From Sphingomonas sp. (GTDB lineage: Bacteria > Pseudomonadota > Alphaproteobacteria > Sphingomonadales > Sphingomonadaceae): a DNA stretch of 38,869 nucleotides. Of the stretch, positions 24,623 through 32,505 are shown piece after piece. The translations under genes were made by a program, and so were the position numbers. The stretch is taken from positions 1-38,869 of the forward strand of contig JAICXF010000012.1 of the NCBI GenBank assembly GCA_025981625.1, given 5' to 3'. Under the pieces are notes generated by a model. It was not told the DNA's origin and made no database searches. It saw only the letters and a program-made list of their open reading frames with translations. Each line of letters opens with the position of its first letter. Within the stretch, counting starts at the first letter, position 1.

Positions 24623-25429
24623 ATGATCATGATTTCATCCGCGCTGATCATTCTCTTCGTTGTCCTGCTGCTGCTCCTGATTACGTCGCTCAAGAGCTTC
24701 GGCATCAACCGCGAATATCAGCGGGCGGTGCTGTTTCGCCTGGGTCGCCTGGGAGAGATGAAGGGGCCGGGCTGGTACTGGCTGATCCCGTTCGTGGACC
24801 GCGTCGTGAAGGTCGACACGCGCATCATCACCTACCAGCTCGAAACGCAGGAAACGATCACCCGCGACGGTGTCGCGGTTCGCGTCAACGCCGTGCTCTG
24901 GTTCCGCGCCGAATCGCCGATCCAGGTCGTGAATTCGGTCGAGAACTGGATGTCCGCGACCGTCCAGGCCGCCGAAACGGCGCTGCGTGACGCGATCGGC
25001 CAGAGTGACCTCGACGACATGCTCAAGAACCGCGTGTCGATCAATCAACGGCTTCAGCAATTGCTGCGCGAGGCCTCGCTCAAATGGGGCGTCGAGATCG
25101 ATTCGGTCGAAATCAAGGACGTCGACATTCCCGAGCAGATGCAACGCGCAATCGCCAAGGAAGCCGAAGCGATCCGCGAAAAGCGCGCCCGCATCATTCG
25201 CGCCGAAGGGGAGCAGGAGGCCGCCACCAAACTATCCCAGGCCGCCCACACCATCGGCACGGTTCCCGCCGCCCTCGAGCTGCGCCGCCTGCAGACGCTC
25301 AGCGAAATCGGTGTCGAGCACAACACGACCATCGTCGCGATGCTCCCGGTCGAGCTGGTTCATGCCGCGCGCAAGATCGCCGGGCTCCCGCCGGCCACCG
25401 ATGAACCCGAAGGCAGCCAAGCGGGTTAA
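24623..25429 (+). CDS. Slipin / SPFH (band 7, stomatin-like) membrane protein
   Basis: 268 residues. One N-terminal TM helix (LIILFVVLLLLLITSLKSF) is followed by the SPFH domain: REYQRAVLFRLGRLGEMKGPGWYWLIPFVDRVVKVDTRIITYQLETQETITRDGVAVRVNAVLWFR, the typical stomatin/slipin text. Later a coiled-coil (AIAKEAEAIREKRARIIRAEGEQEAATKLSQAA) and LEIGVEHNTTIV-type end. These proteins form ring-like microdomains in the inner membrane; often paired with an NfeD protein, but no NfeD gene is visible here. Start is ATG 24623. The 83-aa gene follows 26 nt later. Confidence 0.92.
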   Translation: MIMISSALIILFVVLLLLLITSLKSFGINREYQRAVLFRLGRLGEMKGPGWYWLIPFVDRVVKVDTRIITYQLETQETITRDGVAVRVNAVLWFRAESPIQVVNSVENWMSATVQAAETALRDAIGQSDLDDMLKNRVSINQRLQQLLREASLKWGVEIDSVEIKDVDIPEQMQRAIAKEAEAIREKRARIIRAEGEQEAATKLSQAAHTIGTVPAALELRRLQTLSEIGVEHNTTIVAMLPVELVHAARKIAGLPPATDEPEGSQAG

Positions 25430-25455
25430 GCTCGTCGACACACGGAGGAACGAGC

Positions 25456-25707
25456 ATGCCCGAATCCAACCGCCCGCTGGTCGAACGCATCGCCCGAGTG
25501 CTGGCCGGAGCAGCGCACAGCAGCAATGCCGAAGGCAGCGATCCGTCAGCCGGGGACAAGGTCGACAAGGTCTGGCGCGAACATGTGAACCAGGCGCTCG
25601 CGGTGCTTCACACGATGCGCGAGCCCGACGAAGCCCAGGCCGCCGCCGGCGATGAACAAACGTGGCGCAACATGGTCGAAGCCGCCATCGCCGAACGGGT
25701 CGATTGA
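25456..25707 (+). CDS. Small conserved hypothetical protein (83 aa)
   Basis: MPESNRPLVERIARVLAGAAHSSNAEG... : 83 residues, mostly helical, with VWREHVNQALAVLHTMREPDEAQAAAGDEQTWRNMVEAAIAER. No TM or signal peptide. The LAGAAHSSNAEG then REHVNQALAVLHTMREPD pattern is familiar from short alphaproteobacterial proteins of unknown role. The ATG has GGAGG upstream with a good spacer. Stop overlaps the TTG start of the MFS gene (ATTGA), so it is co-translated with it. Confidence 0.7.
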   Translation: MPESNRPLVERIARVLAGAAHSSNAEGSDPSAGDKVDKVWREHVNQALAVLHTMREPDEAQAAAGDEQTWRNMVEAAIAERVD

Positions 25708-27104
25708 GTCCGCGCGACGCGAGCCGGCCAGCGAGGACGCGCAAGTCCGATCCGCGCTGGACCCTCGTCGCCTGCATCCTCGCATCGAGCCTGTCCTTCG
25801 TCGACAGCTCGGTCCTGAGCGTCGCCCTTCCCGCGATCCGCTCGAGCTATGGCGCGGCGGCGCAACAAGTTCAGTGGGTCGTCAACGCCTACCTTCTCCC
25901 GCTGTCTGCGCTGCTGCTGCTCGGCGGCGCGGTGGGCGACCACTTCGGTCGGCGGCGCCTGCTCCTCATCGGCACCAGCATCTTCGGCCTGACCTCGCTG
26001 ACCTGCGCCCTCGCGCCGAGCATCGGGATCCTGTTTCTCGCGAGAGGCGCCCAAGGCGTTGGCGCCGCCCTGCTGCTTCCCAACAGCCTGGCTTTGCTGA
26101 ACGCCGCTTATTCGGGTGAAAAGCGTGGACGCGCGGTGGGCATCTGGGCCGCCGCGGGCGCTGCCGCCGCCGCCGTTGCGCCGCTGATCGGCGGATGGCT
26201 CGTGGCAACCGTCGGCTGGCCGGCCATCTTCTACATCAATCTCCCGTTGGCGCTCGGCGCGATCCTGCTCGCCACGCGCTTCGTCAGCGAGAGCAGGGAG
26301 GCAGGCGCGGGACGGACCGATTATGCCGGTGCGCTTCTCGCGACTGGCGGGCTCGGCGGCATCACTTACGCACTGACCCTCTGGTCGGCGACGCGCCGGT
26401 TCAGCAACGAGACACTGATCGCCCTCGCAGCGGGAATCGTGATGCTGGGCGCGTTCCTGTGGGTCGAGCGCCGCCGCGGCGCCCGGGCGATGATGCCGCT
26501 GTCGCTGTTCGAGGGTCGCTGCTTCTCCGGCCTGAACCTCCTCACATTCCTGCTCTACGGCGCCTTCGGGGCAGCGATGCTACTGATCCCGTACGTGCTG
26601 ATCACGAGCGGCGGCTATTCGCCACTTCAAGCGGGCCTTGCGATGCTCCCTCTGCCGATCCTCATGACCTCGCTCTCGCCGATCATGGGTGGTCTCGCGG
26701 CGCGGACGGGCCCGCGGATTCCGCTGACGGCCGGTCCGTTCGTGGTTGCAATCGGGATGCTCCTTGCGCGGCTGGTAACGCTGCAGAGCCGCTACTGGAC
26801 CGAAGTCTTCCCGATGATCCTGGTCATGGCGGCGGGCATGACGGTCGCGGTTGCGCCGCTGACATCAGCGGTGCTCGGCTCGGTCGAGGAGAAGCATGTC
26901 GCGATGGCATCGGGCTTGAACAGCGCCGTCGCGCGCACCGGCAGCCTGATCGCGACGGCGCTGCTCGGCGCAGTGCTCGCGAGCAAGGGCAGTCAGCTGT
27001 TCGCAAGCTTCCACGTGGCGATGTTCATGTCGGCGGGCGTTGCCGCAGTCGCGAGCCTGGTCGGCCTAACCATGCTCGGCGGAGTCAAGATGAAGCACGC
27101 CTGA
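25704..27104 (+). CDS. MFS transporter, drug:proton antiporter (DHA2/EmrB-like)
   Basis: About 466 residues with 12-14 hydrophobic segments. Motif A is GGAVGDHFGRRRLLLIG; motif C-like text is GAAAAAVAPLIGGWLVATVGWPAIFYINLPLAL, typical of the 14-TM DHA2 exporters. It would expel drugs or other small compounds using the proton gradient; substrate unknown. The preferred start is TTG 25704, which overlaps the stop of the 83-aa gene (ATTGA); the frame is open 14 codons further upstream. A strong bidirectional terminator lies 13 nt after the stop. Family secure; start tentative. Confidence 0.9.
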   Translation: MSPRDASRPARTRKSDPRWTLVACILASSLSFVDSSVLSVALPAIRSSYGAAAQQVQWVVNAYLLPLSALLLLGGAVGDHFGRRRLLLIGTSIFGLTSLTCALAPSIGILFLARGAQGVGAALLLPNSLALLNAAYSGEKRGRAVGIWAAAGAAAAAVAPLIGGWLVATVGWPAIFYINLPLALGAILLATRFVSESREAGAGRTDYAGALLATGGLGGITYALTLWSATRRFSNETLIALAAGIVMLGAFLWVERRRGARAMMPLSLFEGRCFSGLNLLTFLLYGAFGAAMLLIPYVLITSGGYSPLQAGLAMLPLPILMTSLSPIMGGLAARTGPRIPLTAGPFVVAIGMLLARLVTLQSRYWTEVFPMILVMAAGMTVAVAPLTSAVLGSVEEKHVAMASGLNSAVARTGSLIATALLGAVLASKGSQLFASFHVAMFMSAGVAAVASLVGLTMLGGVKMKHA

Positions 27105-27116
27105 CGGCGGGATAGC

Positions 27117-27150
27117 AAAAGGCCGCCGGAGCGAACCCCGACGGCCTTTC
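27117..27150. terminator. Bidirectional intrinsic terminator
   Basis: Inverted repeat AAAAGGCCGCCGG...CCCCGACGGCCTTT with a loop near AGCGAA. On the plus strand it ends the MFS gene and is followed by TTTCC; on the minus strand it ends the 22-aa mini-ORF and is followed by CCTTTTGC. Confidence 0.75.
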
Positions 27151-27177
27151 CATTGTCGAGCCGGAAGCGGCCTGACC

Positions 27178-27246
27178 TTAAGCGCGGACCTCCGCGGAAG
27201 CTGCGCTCACCAGTTCAGCCGCAAACGGCTTGGGACAATGAGACAT
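27178..27246 (-). CDS. Putative mini-ORF (22 aa) with extended Shine-Dalgarno, copy 1
   Basis: ATG 27246 is preceded by GGAAGGAGGTGGTCTG, an unusually long Shine-Dalgarno complementary to the 16S 3' end, and begins ATGTCTCAT. Product MSHCPKPFAAELVSAASAEV (then RA). After the stop, about 30 nt, stands a terminator (27117-27150). A 25-nt segment over the ribosome site and start matches copy 2 at 32371-32397 at 22 of 25 positions, while the rest of the ORFs differ. It lies 69 nt downstream of phaZ. Could be a leader peptide, a regulatory RNA with a ribosome-binding face, or a true micro-protein. Confidence 0.5.
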   Translation of the reverse strand: MSHCPKPFAAELVSAASAEVRA

Positions 27247-27314
27247 CAGACCACCTCCTTCCAGTTGTTGAACTCTGTTTCGCAGATGGTGGATTTACCC
27301 GACAGTTCAAGTGG

Positions 27315-28544
27315 TTAGCCGTTGTCGGCAAGAAAGCTTTCGACCACCGGCGCGATCTGCTCGCGCCATTTTCGGCCATTGAAGATGCCGTAGTGGCCAA
27401 CGTCCCTGGCGAGCAGATATTCCTTCTTGGCCTTCGGCAGCTTCGTCGCGATGTCGAGGGCCGCCTTGGTCTGGCCGATGCCCGAAATGTCGTCGCGCTC
27501 GCCCTCGATCGCCAGCATGGCGGTGTCGCGGATCGCGTCGGGGCGAACGAGGCGGCCGCGATGCTCAATCTCTCCTTTGGGGAGCTGGTGCTTCTGGAAA
27601 ACGACGTCGATGGTCTGCAGGTAGAACTCCGCGGTCATGTCGCAGACCGAGCGATATTCGTCGTAGAACTTCTGCGTCGGGTCGGCGCCCTCTTCGTCGC
27701 CGACCACGAGATGCTTGAACATCTCCCAATGGCTGACGAGGTGCGAGCCGAGGTTCATGGTCATGAAGCCGGCGAGCTGGAGGAAGCCCGGATAAACCTT
27801 TCGGCCAGCGCCCGGGTAGATCATCGGCACCGTCGCGATGACATTCTGCTCGAACCAGCTGAACGGCCGCTGCGTCGCCAGCGTGTTGACCGCCGTCGGC
27901 GCCTCGCGCGTGTCGATCGGGCCGCCCATCATCGTGAGCGTCCTCGGTCGCCAGCGGTTCTTGTCCTCGTTCATCAGGGCGGTCGCCGCGAACGCCGGCA
28001 CGGCGGGCTGGCAAACGGCGAGCAGATGCGGCCGCTGTCCGGTCTTGGTCCCGATCAGCTCCAGGAACTCGATCAGGTAATCGATATAGTCGTCGAGGTC
28101 GAAATGACCCTCCGACGTCGGCACCAGCTTCGCGTCGCGCCAGTCGGTGATGTATACGTCCGTCGTCGGCAGCAGCCGCTCGACCGTGCCGCGCAGCAGC
28201 GTCGCATAATGGCCCGACATCGGCGCGACAATCAGCAGATGCGGGCCTTCGTCGTGGCCCTCGCGATAGAAATGCTTGAGCTGTCCGAACGGCTTGCGGA
28301 GCAGGATCTCCTCATGAACCGGCACGTCGCGCCCACCCATGTGGACGCTGTCGATCCCGAACACCGGTTTTCCGTGCGGCGCGGTGGCATGGGCGAACAC
28401 TTCCAGGCTGGCGCCGACGACCGGCCCCATCGAGGTGTAGCCCCACGGATTGGCGGGATTGCTGAGCCATCCGGCTCCAAAGCCGGCTAGTTTGCTCGCA
28501 CCTGCGAGAAAGGAGCGCTGAACCTCATAAGCATCGTAAAGCAT
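27315..28544 (-). CDS. phaZ: Intracellular polyhydroxyalkanoate depolymerase
   Basis: 409 residues of the intracellular PHB depolymerase family (PhaZ a-type). It degrades stored polyhydroxybutyrate granules. The nucleophile is a Cys rather than Ser: LLAVCQPAVPAFAA (Cys 178), as in Ralstonia PhaZ. Other landmarks: PVHEEILLRKPFGQLKHF, APMSGHYATLLRGTVE, VYITDWRDAKLVP, and the late DVGHYGIFNGRKWRE with the catalytic His; the Asp sits in GERDDISGIGQT. Length fits the family. Upstream at 28611-28621 is CTGCGGTGCAA, a candidate PhaR site. The mini-ORF lies just downstream on the same strand. Confidence 0.95.
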   Translation of the reverse strand: MLYDAYEVQRSFLAGASKLAGFGAGWLSNPANPWGYTSMGPVVGASLEVFAHATAPHGKPVFGIDSVHMGGRDVPVHEEILLRKPFGQLKHFYREGHDEGPHLLIVAPMSGHYATLLRGTVERLLPTTDVYITDWRDAKLVPTSEGHFDLDDYIDYLIEFLELIGTKTGQRPHLLAVCQPAVPAFAATALMNEDKNRWRPRTLTMMGGPIDTREAPTAVNTLATQRPFSWFEQNVIATVPMIYPGAGRKVYPGFLQLAGFMTMNLGSHLVSHWEMFKHLVVGDEEGADPTQKFYDEYRSVCDMTAEFYLQTIDVVFQKHQLPKGEIEHRGRLVRPDAIRDTAMLAIEGERDDISGIGQTKAALDIATKLPKAKKEYLLARDVGHYGIFNGRKWREQIAPVVESFLADNG

Positions 28545-28610
28545 TGAACCTCGCTGTGGCGCGCCCTGTCGTTAACCGATGTGGCCCCCATTCGGCCCAC
28601 TGGCAAGATG

Positions 28611-28621
28611 CTGCGGTGCAA
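28611..28621. promoter_or_regulatory. Candidate PhaR-binding site upstream of phaZ
   Basis: CTGC-GGT-GCAA (read on the minus strand TTGC-ACC-GCAG), 67-77 nt upstream of the phaZ start. It fits the CTGC-N3-GCAG pattern reported for PhaR of photosynthetic alphaproteobacteria at 7 of 8 defined positions, and the same TTGC-N3-GCA shape is found upstream of phaR at 33533. Role is inferred. Confidence 0.35.
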
Positions 28622-28643
28622 CAGTCCCCGGGAGGGATCGGCG

Positions 28644-29594
28644 TCAGGAGGCGGGTTCGAGCTCCTGGGTCATCGCGTGCGCTGGCGCCGGATCCGGCTC
28701 GTCGCGCTGAACCGTCGGTGCAATCTCCGGGCGTGAGGCGGGAAGGATCTCGAGGATCTCGACGATCCGGTAGCGCTCCGACAGCACCTCGTGATCGGGG
28801 CCGTAGGAGGTCTCGAAGTCGACACGGCAGCGCAGCGCGTCGCCAGGGCGCACGTCAAGCTCGCGGCGATAGAATTTGTCGAGCAGCGTCCCGGGCTCCG
28901 AGTAAGCGACGGTCCGGGTCCCGCCATGCTTGAGCTGCCACTGCCCCGTCGCCTGATAATCGGGCATCTCGACGACGAAGATCATCTCGGCAGAGTGATT
29001 GACCAGCTTGCGGGCCTGAAGCAGCGCGCGCGGATCGGCGACGGATTTTGAAAGATCGAGCGCCGCCGAGCCGTTGTTCGTGATGATCCGCACCGCATCG
29101 CCATCGCCAAGCGCTTCCTTTGCCTGCTGCCACGCGACGATCGCGTGAACCAGGTCGGCGGAAGACGGTAGGGCCGGTTGCGAACTGCTCGTGATCGCCG
29201 TGCCCCAGGCCAGCACGCGAATGGCCTGCTGAAGATCGGCGAGCTGGTGGGTGGTCGATCCATCCATCCACGCGATGATCGCCAGCATGCCGCGCGCCAG
29301 GAACTTGAGCTGGGCCGGATCAGGCGCATCGCCCTGGCTTTTCGCCCTCAGCCACAGCGACAGGCTGCGCTTGCTGATCTCGTCGAGCACCGCGACAGTC
29401 TCGAGGTCGACCCGCGTCGACCCGGCCAGCGCCCGATACGAGGCCGCGACCGCTTCCTCGAACCGCGGCAGGGCGCCCGAAGCCGAGGACTTGCGGCCGT
29501 TCGCGGCGGCAACCTCGATAACCACATCGCTGTCGCCGAGCTCTGTCAGCAGGTCGGAAAAGCCGGCACGGTCGTCGTTTTGGTCGGAAGCCAT
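28644..29594 (-). CDS. Conserved hypothetical protein (316 aa)
   Basis: 316 residues from ATG 29594; the frame extends upstream without a better start. Two parts are visible: an N-terminal half with helices (GFSDLLTELGDSDVVIEVAAANGRK, FEEAVAASYRALAGSTRVDLETVAVLDEIS), and a middle region of hydrophobic helices (LKFLARGMLAIIAWMDG... LQQAIRVLAWGTAI). A later region has GAVRIITNNGSAALDLS-like text, then a beta-rich end (FRRELDVRPGDALRCRVDFETSYGPD). I do not recognise the family. Cytoplasmic judging by composition. Lies 99 nt upstream of phaZ on the same strand and is divergent from the ABC transporter. Confidence 0.68.
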   Translation of the reverse strand: MASDQNDDRAGFSDLLTELGDSDVVIEVAAANGRKSSASGALPRFEEAVAASYRALAGSTRVDLETVAVLDEISKRSLSLWLRAKSQGDAPDPAQLKFLARGMLAIIAWMDGSTTHQLADLQQAIRVLAWGTAITSSSQPALPSSADLVHAIVAWQQAKEALGDGDAVRIITNNGSAALDLSKSVADPRALLQARKLVNHSAEMIFVVEMPDYQATGQWQLKHGGTRTVAYSEPGTLLDKFYRRELDVRPGDALRCRVDFETSYGPDHEVLSERYRIVEILEILPASRPEIAPTVQRDEPDPAPAHAMTQELEPAS

Positions 29595-29733
29595 GGTCAA
29601 GTCGCTCGCCTGATTCGTTAAACCAGCATTTACTATCTTTTCCCCTACCCGTGGCAACCACTTCAAGCTGCGGCGAAATACCCTTTCGGGACATGGCATT
29701 TGAGACAGCGGTGGCAGGCTGTTAGGGATTGGC

Positions 29734-31515
29734 ATGGCCATCAACATTGCCAGGCCGAAGGGCCGGTCCATTCGAAGCCTGCGCATGGTGTGGAGCTTTG
29801 CCCTCCGCTACCCCGGCCACATCGCCGGCGCAGCGCTGGCGCTTGCCGTCGCCGCGGGCGCGACGACCTCGATCCCCTGGGGATTCAAGTTCGTCATCGA
29901 CAAGGGGTTTGGGCCCGGGGCCGGCAATCCCCACGCAATCGCGCCCTGGTTTGAGCTGTTGCTCGGCATTGTCGCCATCCTCGCGCTGGCGACCGCCGCT
30001 CGATATTATCTGGTGTCGTGGCTCGGCGAGCGCACCGTCGCCGACATCCGCCTGGCCGTGCACCGCAACCTCCTTCGCCTGTCGCCCGGCTTCTTCGAGG
30101 AGAACAGGCCGGCCGAGATCACGTCGCGGATCACGGTCGACACCACGATTATCGAGCAGGTGGTCGGGACCACCGTGTCGGTGGCCCTGCGCAATATCGT
30201 CATGGGCGTCGGCTGCCTGATCACCATGTTCGTGCTTGCGCCCAAGCTCGCGGCGCTGATGCTGCTCGGGATTCCGGTGGTGATCGGGCCGATCGTGATC
30301 CTTGGACGCCGGGTGCGCACGATTTCGACCCGCAACCAGGATCGGATCGCAGCGGTCGGGACGGTCACCACCGAAGTGCTCGGGGCGATGAAGATCGTCC
30401 AGGCGTTCAACCAGCAGGACCGCGAGACCGCCCGGTTCGGCGATGCCGTCGAGCATGTGTTCGACACCGCCAAGCGGCGCATCGGAATTCGTGCCGTCCT
30501 CACCGCCCTGATGATCTTCCTGATGATCGGCGCGATCGTGATGGTGATCTGGCAGGGCGCGGTGGATGTCGCGGCGGGCCGGATGAGCGGCGGCACCATC
30601 GCTGCCTTCATCCTGTGCGGCGGACTGCTCGCGGGTGCGTTCGGCGCCTTGTCGGAAGTGTTCGGAGACCTGCTTCGCGCGGCGGGCGCGTCGGAGCGGC
30701 TCGCCGAGCTGCTTCATGCCGAGCCGGAGATCCGCGCTCCGGCCAAGCCCGCATCACTCCCCGTTCCGCCGCGCGGTGAACTGACGTTCGAGCATGTCAC
30801 CTTCCATTATCCGACCCGCCGCGAGACCGCGGCGCTCGACGATTTCGATCTGAAGGTCCGCGCCCGTGAGCGGCTGGCGGTGGTTGGCCCGTCGGGTGCG
30901 GGAAAGAGCACGTTGTTTCAGCTGGCCGCGCGCTTTTACGACCCCACCGGCGGGCGCATCCTGCTCGACGGGGTGGACCTGCGCGACGCCGATCCCGCCG
31001 ATATTCGCGAACGCATCGCCATGGTCCCGCAGGACACGGTGATCTTCGCCGCCTCGGCGCGCGACAATCTTCGCTACGGCAATTGGGACGCGACCGAGGA
31101 TGACCTGTGGCAGGCCGCGCGTGATGCCAACGCGGAGGACTTTCTACGGGCGCTGCCTGAGGGGCTCGACACGTTCATGGGCGAAGGCGGCGCCCGGTTG
31201 TCCGGCGGACAGCGCCAGCGGATTGCGATCGCCCGGGCGCTCCTTCGCGATGCACCGCTGCTGCTGCTCGACGAAGCCACCTCGGCGCTCGACGCCGAAA
31301 GCGAGCGGCTGGTGCAGGATGCGCTCGACCGGCTGATGGAGCACCGGACGACGATCGTCATCGCGCACCGGCTGGCGACCGTCCGCGCCGCCGATCGAAT
31401 CGTGGTCATGGATGGCGGCCGGATCGTCGAGGAAGGCACCCACGCGAGCCTCAACGCTCGCGGCGGGCTTTACGCGCGGCTGGCTCGGCTACAGTTCGAG
31501 GATCGCGCGGCCTAG
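29734..31515 (+). CDS. ABC exporter, fused permease-ATPase (MsbA/LmrA type)
   Basis: 593 residues. A six-TM type IV exporter permease fills the first ~330 residues (first helix near HIAGAALALAVAAGATTSIPWG). The ATPase domain follows with Walker A VVGPSGAGKSTLFQLAARF, Q-loop MVPQDTVIFAASARDNLRYG, signature LSGGQRQRIAIARALL, Walker B LLLLDEATSALD and H-loop TIVIAHRLATVRAADRIVVMDGG. All ATP motifs are intact. It works as a homodimer in the inner membrane and exports lipids, peptides or drugs; substrate not predictable. Start is ATG 29734. Its stop overlaps by 4 bp that of the convergent SR-rich gene. Confidence 0.95.
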   Translation: MAINIARPKGRSIRSLRMVWSFALRYPGHIAGAALALAVAAGATTSIPWGFKFVIDKGFGPGAGNPHAIAPWFELLLGIVAILALATAARYYLVSWLGERTVADIRLAVHRNLLRLSPGFFEENRPAEITSRITVDTTIIEQVVGTTVSVALRNIVMGVGCLITMFVLAPKLAALMLLGIPVVIGPIVILGRRVRTISTRNQDRIAAVGTVTTEVLGAMKIVQAFNQQDRETARFGDAVEHVFDTAKRRIGIRAVLTALMIFLMIGAIVMVIWQGAVDVAAGRMSGGTIAAFILCGGLLAGAFGALSEVFGDLLRAAGASERLAELLHAEPEIRAPAKPASLPVPPRGELTFEHVTFHYPTRRETAALDDFDLKVRARERLAVVGPSGAGKSTLFQLAARFYDPTGGRILLDGVDLRDADPADIRERIAMVPQDTVIFAASARDNLRYGNWDATEDDLWQAARDANAEDFLRALPEGLDTFMGEGGARLSGGQRQRIAIARALLRDAPLLLLDEATSALDAESERLVQDALDRLMEHRTTIVIAHRLATVRAADRIVVMDGGRIVEEGTHASLNARGGLYARLARLQFEDRAA

Positions 31516-32171
31516 GCGTTCCCGCCGCCGCCCTCACCGCCCGGGCTCCCGCCGGACGATCCGCCTGACGTTCCGCGTCCGCGACTGCCCGTGCCGCGCG
31601 AGCGAGAGCTAGTGCTGCGCGACCGCGATGCCGCGCTGCGCGGTGACTTGGCCGCTCCGCCAGACGCCTTCTTCGCACCGGAGCTCGTCGAAGCCTTTCG
31701 CGTGCCGGACGACGCGCTTGAACCGGAACTCGACGACTTGGCGCGGCTCGAGGTTGACTTGCGGGCGCTGCTTGCGCGCGATCCGCTGGATCGCGATCCG
31801 CTCGATTTGCGCGCGCCGCTGCTTCGGGACGACGACGAACCGGACGTCGTGGAGCCGGTGCTCGATCCCTCGACCGTCCACTTGCCGGACATGACTCGCT
31901 GCGCCGCTTCGGCGACCGCTTCGGCGATCAGCGAGCCCAGCCTGGTCGCGCTCGCGACGACGTTGCTTGCCGCCTGGGTCGCGGTGTCCGCGGCGTCGAG
32001 TCCGGCGTCGCGAATCGCTCGCCGTGCCTTCGGGCTGGCGCTGATCGCCGCCGCTGCCGCTGCAAGACCCGCCGCCAGCATTTCCTTGCTCATCGCGGCC
32101 TTCGCGAGCTTGTCGACCGTGTCGTTGCCCGACGATGATCCGGACGAACCCTTGGATGAGGATTTTGCCAT
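31512..32171 (-). CDS. Ser/Arg/Lys-rich low-complexity protein (histone H1-like tail)
   Basis: 219 residues. Residues 1-100 form a small helical part: a Ser-rich start, then DTVDKLAKAAMSKEMLAAGLAAAAAAISASPKARRAIRDAGLDAADTATQAASNVVASATRLGSLIAEAVAEAAQRVMSGKW. The last ~120 residues are almost only Ser, Gly, Arg, Lys, Thr and Ala (SSGARKSSGSRSSGSR..., ending SPGGEGGGGNA), so disordered and strongly positive, like bacterial histone-H1-like or phasin-like linker tails. The first half resembles small phasin or heat-stress DNA-protection helices but no family is clear. It may bind DNA or PHA granules. ATG 32171 has GGGAG upstream. Confidence 0.7.
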   Translation of the reverse strand: MAKSSSKGSSGSSSGNDTVDKLAKAAMSKEMLAAGLAAAAAAISASPKARRAIRDAGLDAADTATQAASNVVASATRLGSLIAEAVAEAAQRVMSGKWTVEGSSTGSTTSGSSSSRSSGARKSSGSRSSGSRASSARKSTSSRAKSSSSGSSASSGTRKASTSSGAKKASGGAAKSPRSAASRSRSTSSRSRGTGSRGRGTSGGSSGGSPGGEGGGGNA

Positions 32172-32255
32172 TTGCTTCTTCTCCCTGACCTTTGCAGCAA
32201 TGACACTTCAAGGCCGTAACGGTTCCCGAATGAAGCGCGAAACGCAGATATGTTA

Positions 32256-32288
32256 AAGGGCACCGCTGCGTCTCGCAGCGATGCCCTT
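32256..32288 (-). terminator. Strong intrinsic terminator after mini-ORF copy 2
   Basis: A long inverted repeat AAGGGCA-x-CGCTGC...GCAGCG-x-TGCCCTT with a GTCTC loop on the plus strand. Read on the minus strand it follows the mini-ORF by 40 nt and continues into CCCTTTAACATAT. Probably ends the mini-ORF transcript before the SR-rich gene. Confidence 0.7.
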
Positions 32289-32329
32289 CGACATGGTCAG
32301 CGGCCGAAGGTGTGGCCGTTCGTCAGCTC

Positions 32330-32380
32330 TTAGGGCCTGCGAACACCCCTCTCCGACCTCCCTGCTGAACCATGAGACAT
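32330..32380 (-). CDS. Putative mini-ORF (16 aa) with perfect Shine-Dalgarno, copy 2
   Basis: ATG 32380 is preceded by AAAGGAGGTGATCCG, which is fully complementary to the last ~13 nt of 16S rRNA, and starts ATGTCTCAT like copy 1 at 27246. Product MSHGSAGRSERGVRRP. A good sigma70 promoter (TTGCAC, 16 bp, TAATCT at 32418-32445) lies upstream and a strong terminator downstream, so it is an independent short transcript of about 130-150 nt. Only the ribosome site/start region is shared with copy 1. Coding status is uncertain; it may be a regulatory RNA instead. Confidence 0.5.
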   Translation of the reverse strand: MSHGSAGRSERGVRRP

Positions 32381-32417
32381 CGGATCACCTCCTTTCGCTG
32401 CGTTGAAGCCAAGAGGA

Positions 32418-32445
32418 AGATTATTCATGCGGGCCCCAAGTGCAA
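32418..32445 (-). promoter_or_regulatory. Sigma70-type promoter for mini-ORF copy 2
   Basis: On the minus strand: -35 TTGCAC (32445-32440), 16-nt spacer, -10 TAATCT (32423-32418). The predicted start near 32410 leaves a ~30-nt leader with the Shine-Dalgarno before the ATG at 32380. Confidence 0.5.
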
Positions 32446-32505
32446 GACTTGTAATGACGTCAGCATTCGGCAATCATCTTCGCTTCGCGCGGACGGGGAG
32501 CCGAT

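Noticed and set aside
27153..28490. 445-codon plus-strand frame opposite phaZ
   Set aside because: Shadow of phaZ, which shows all catalytic motifs of the depolymerase family.
32383..32397. Plus strand GGATCACCTCCTTTCG as a fragment of 16S rRNA
   Set aside because: Only about 14 nt agree with the 16S 3' end and no upstream 16S sequence is present; it is the complement of a strong Shine-Dalgarno.
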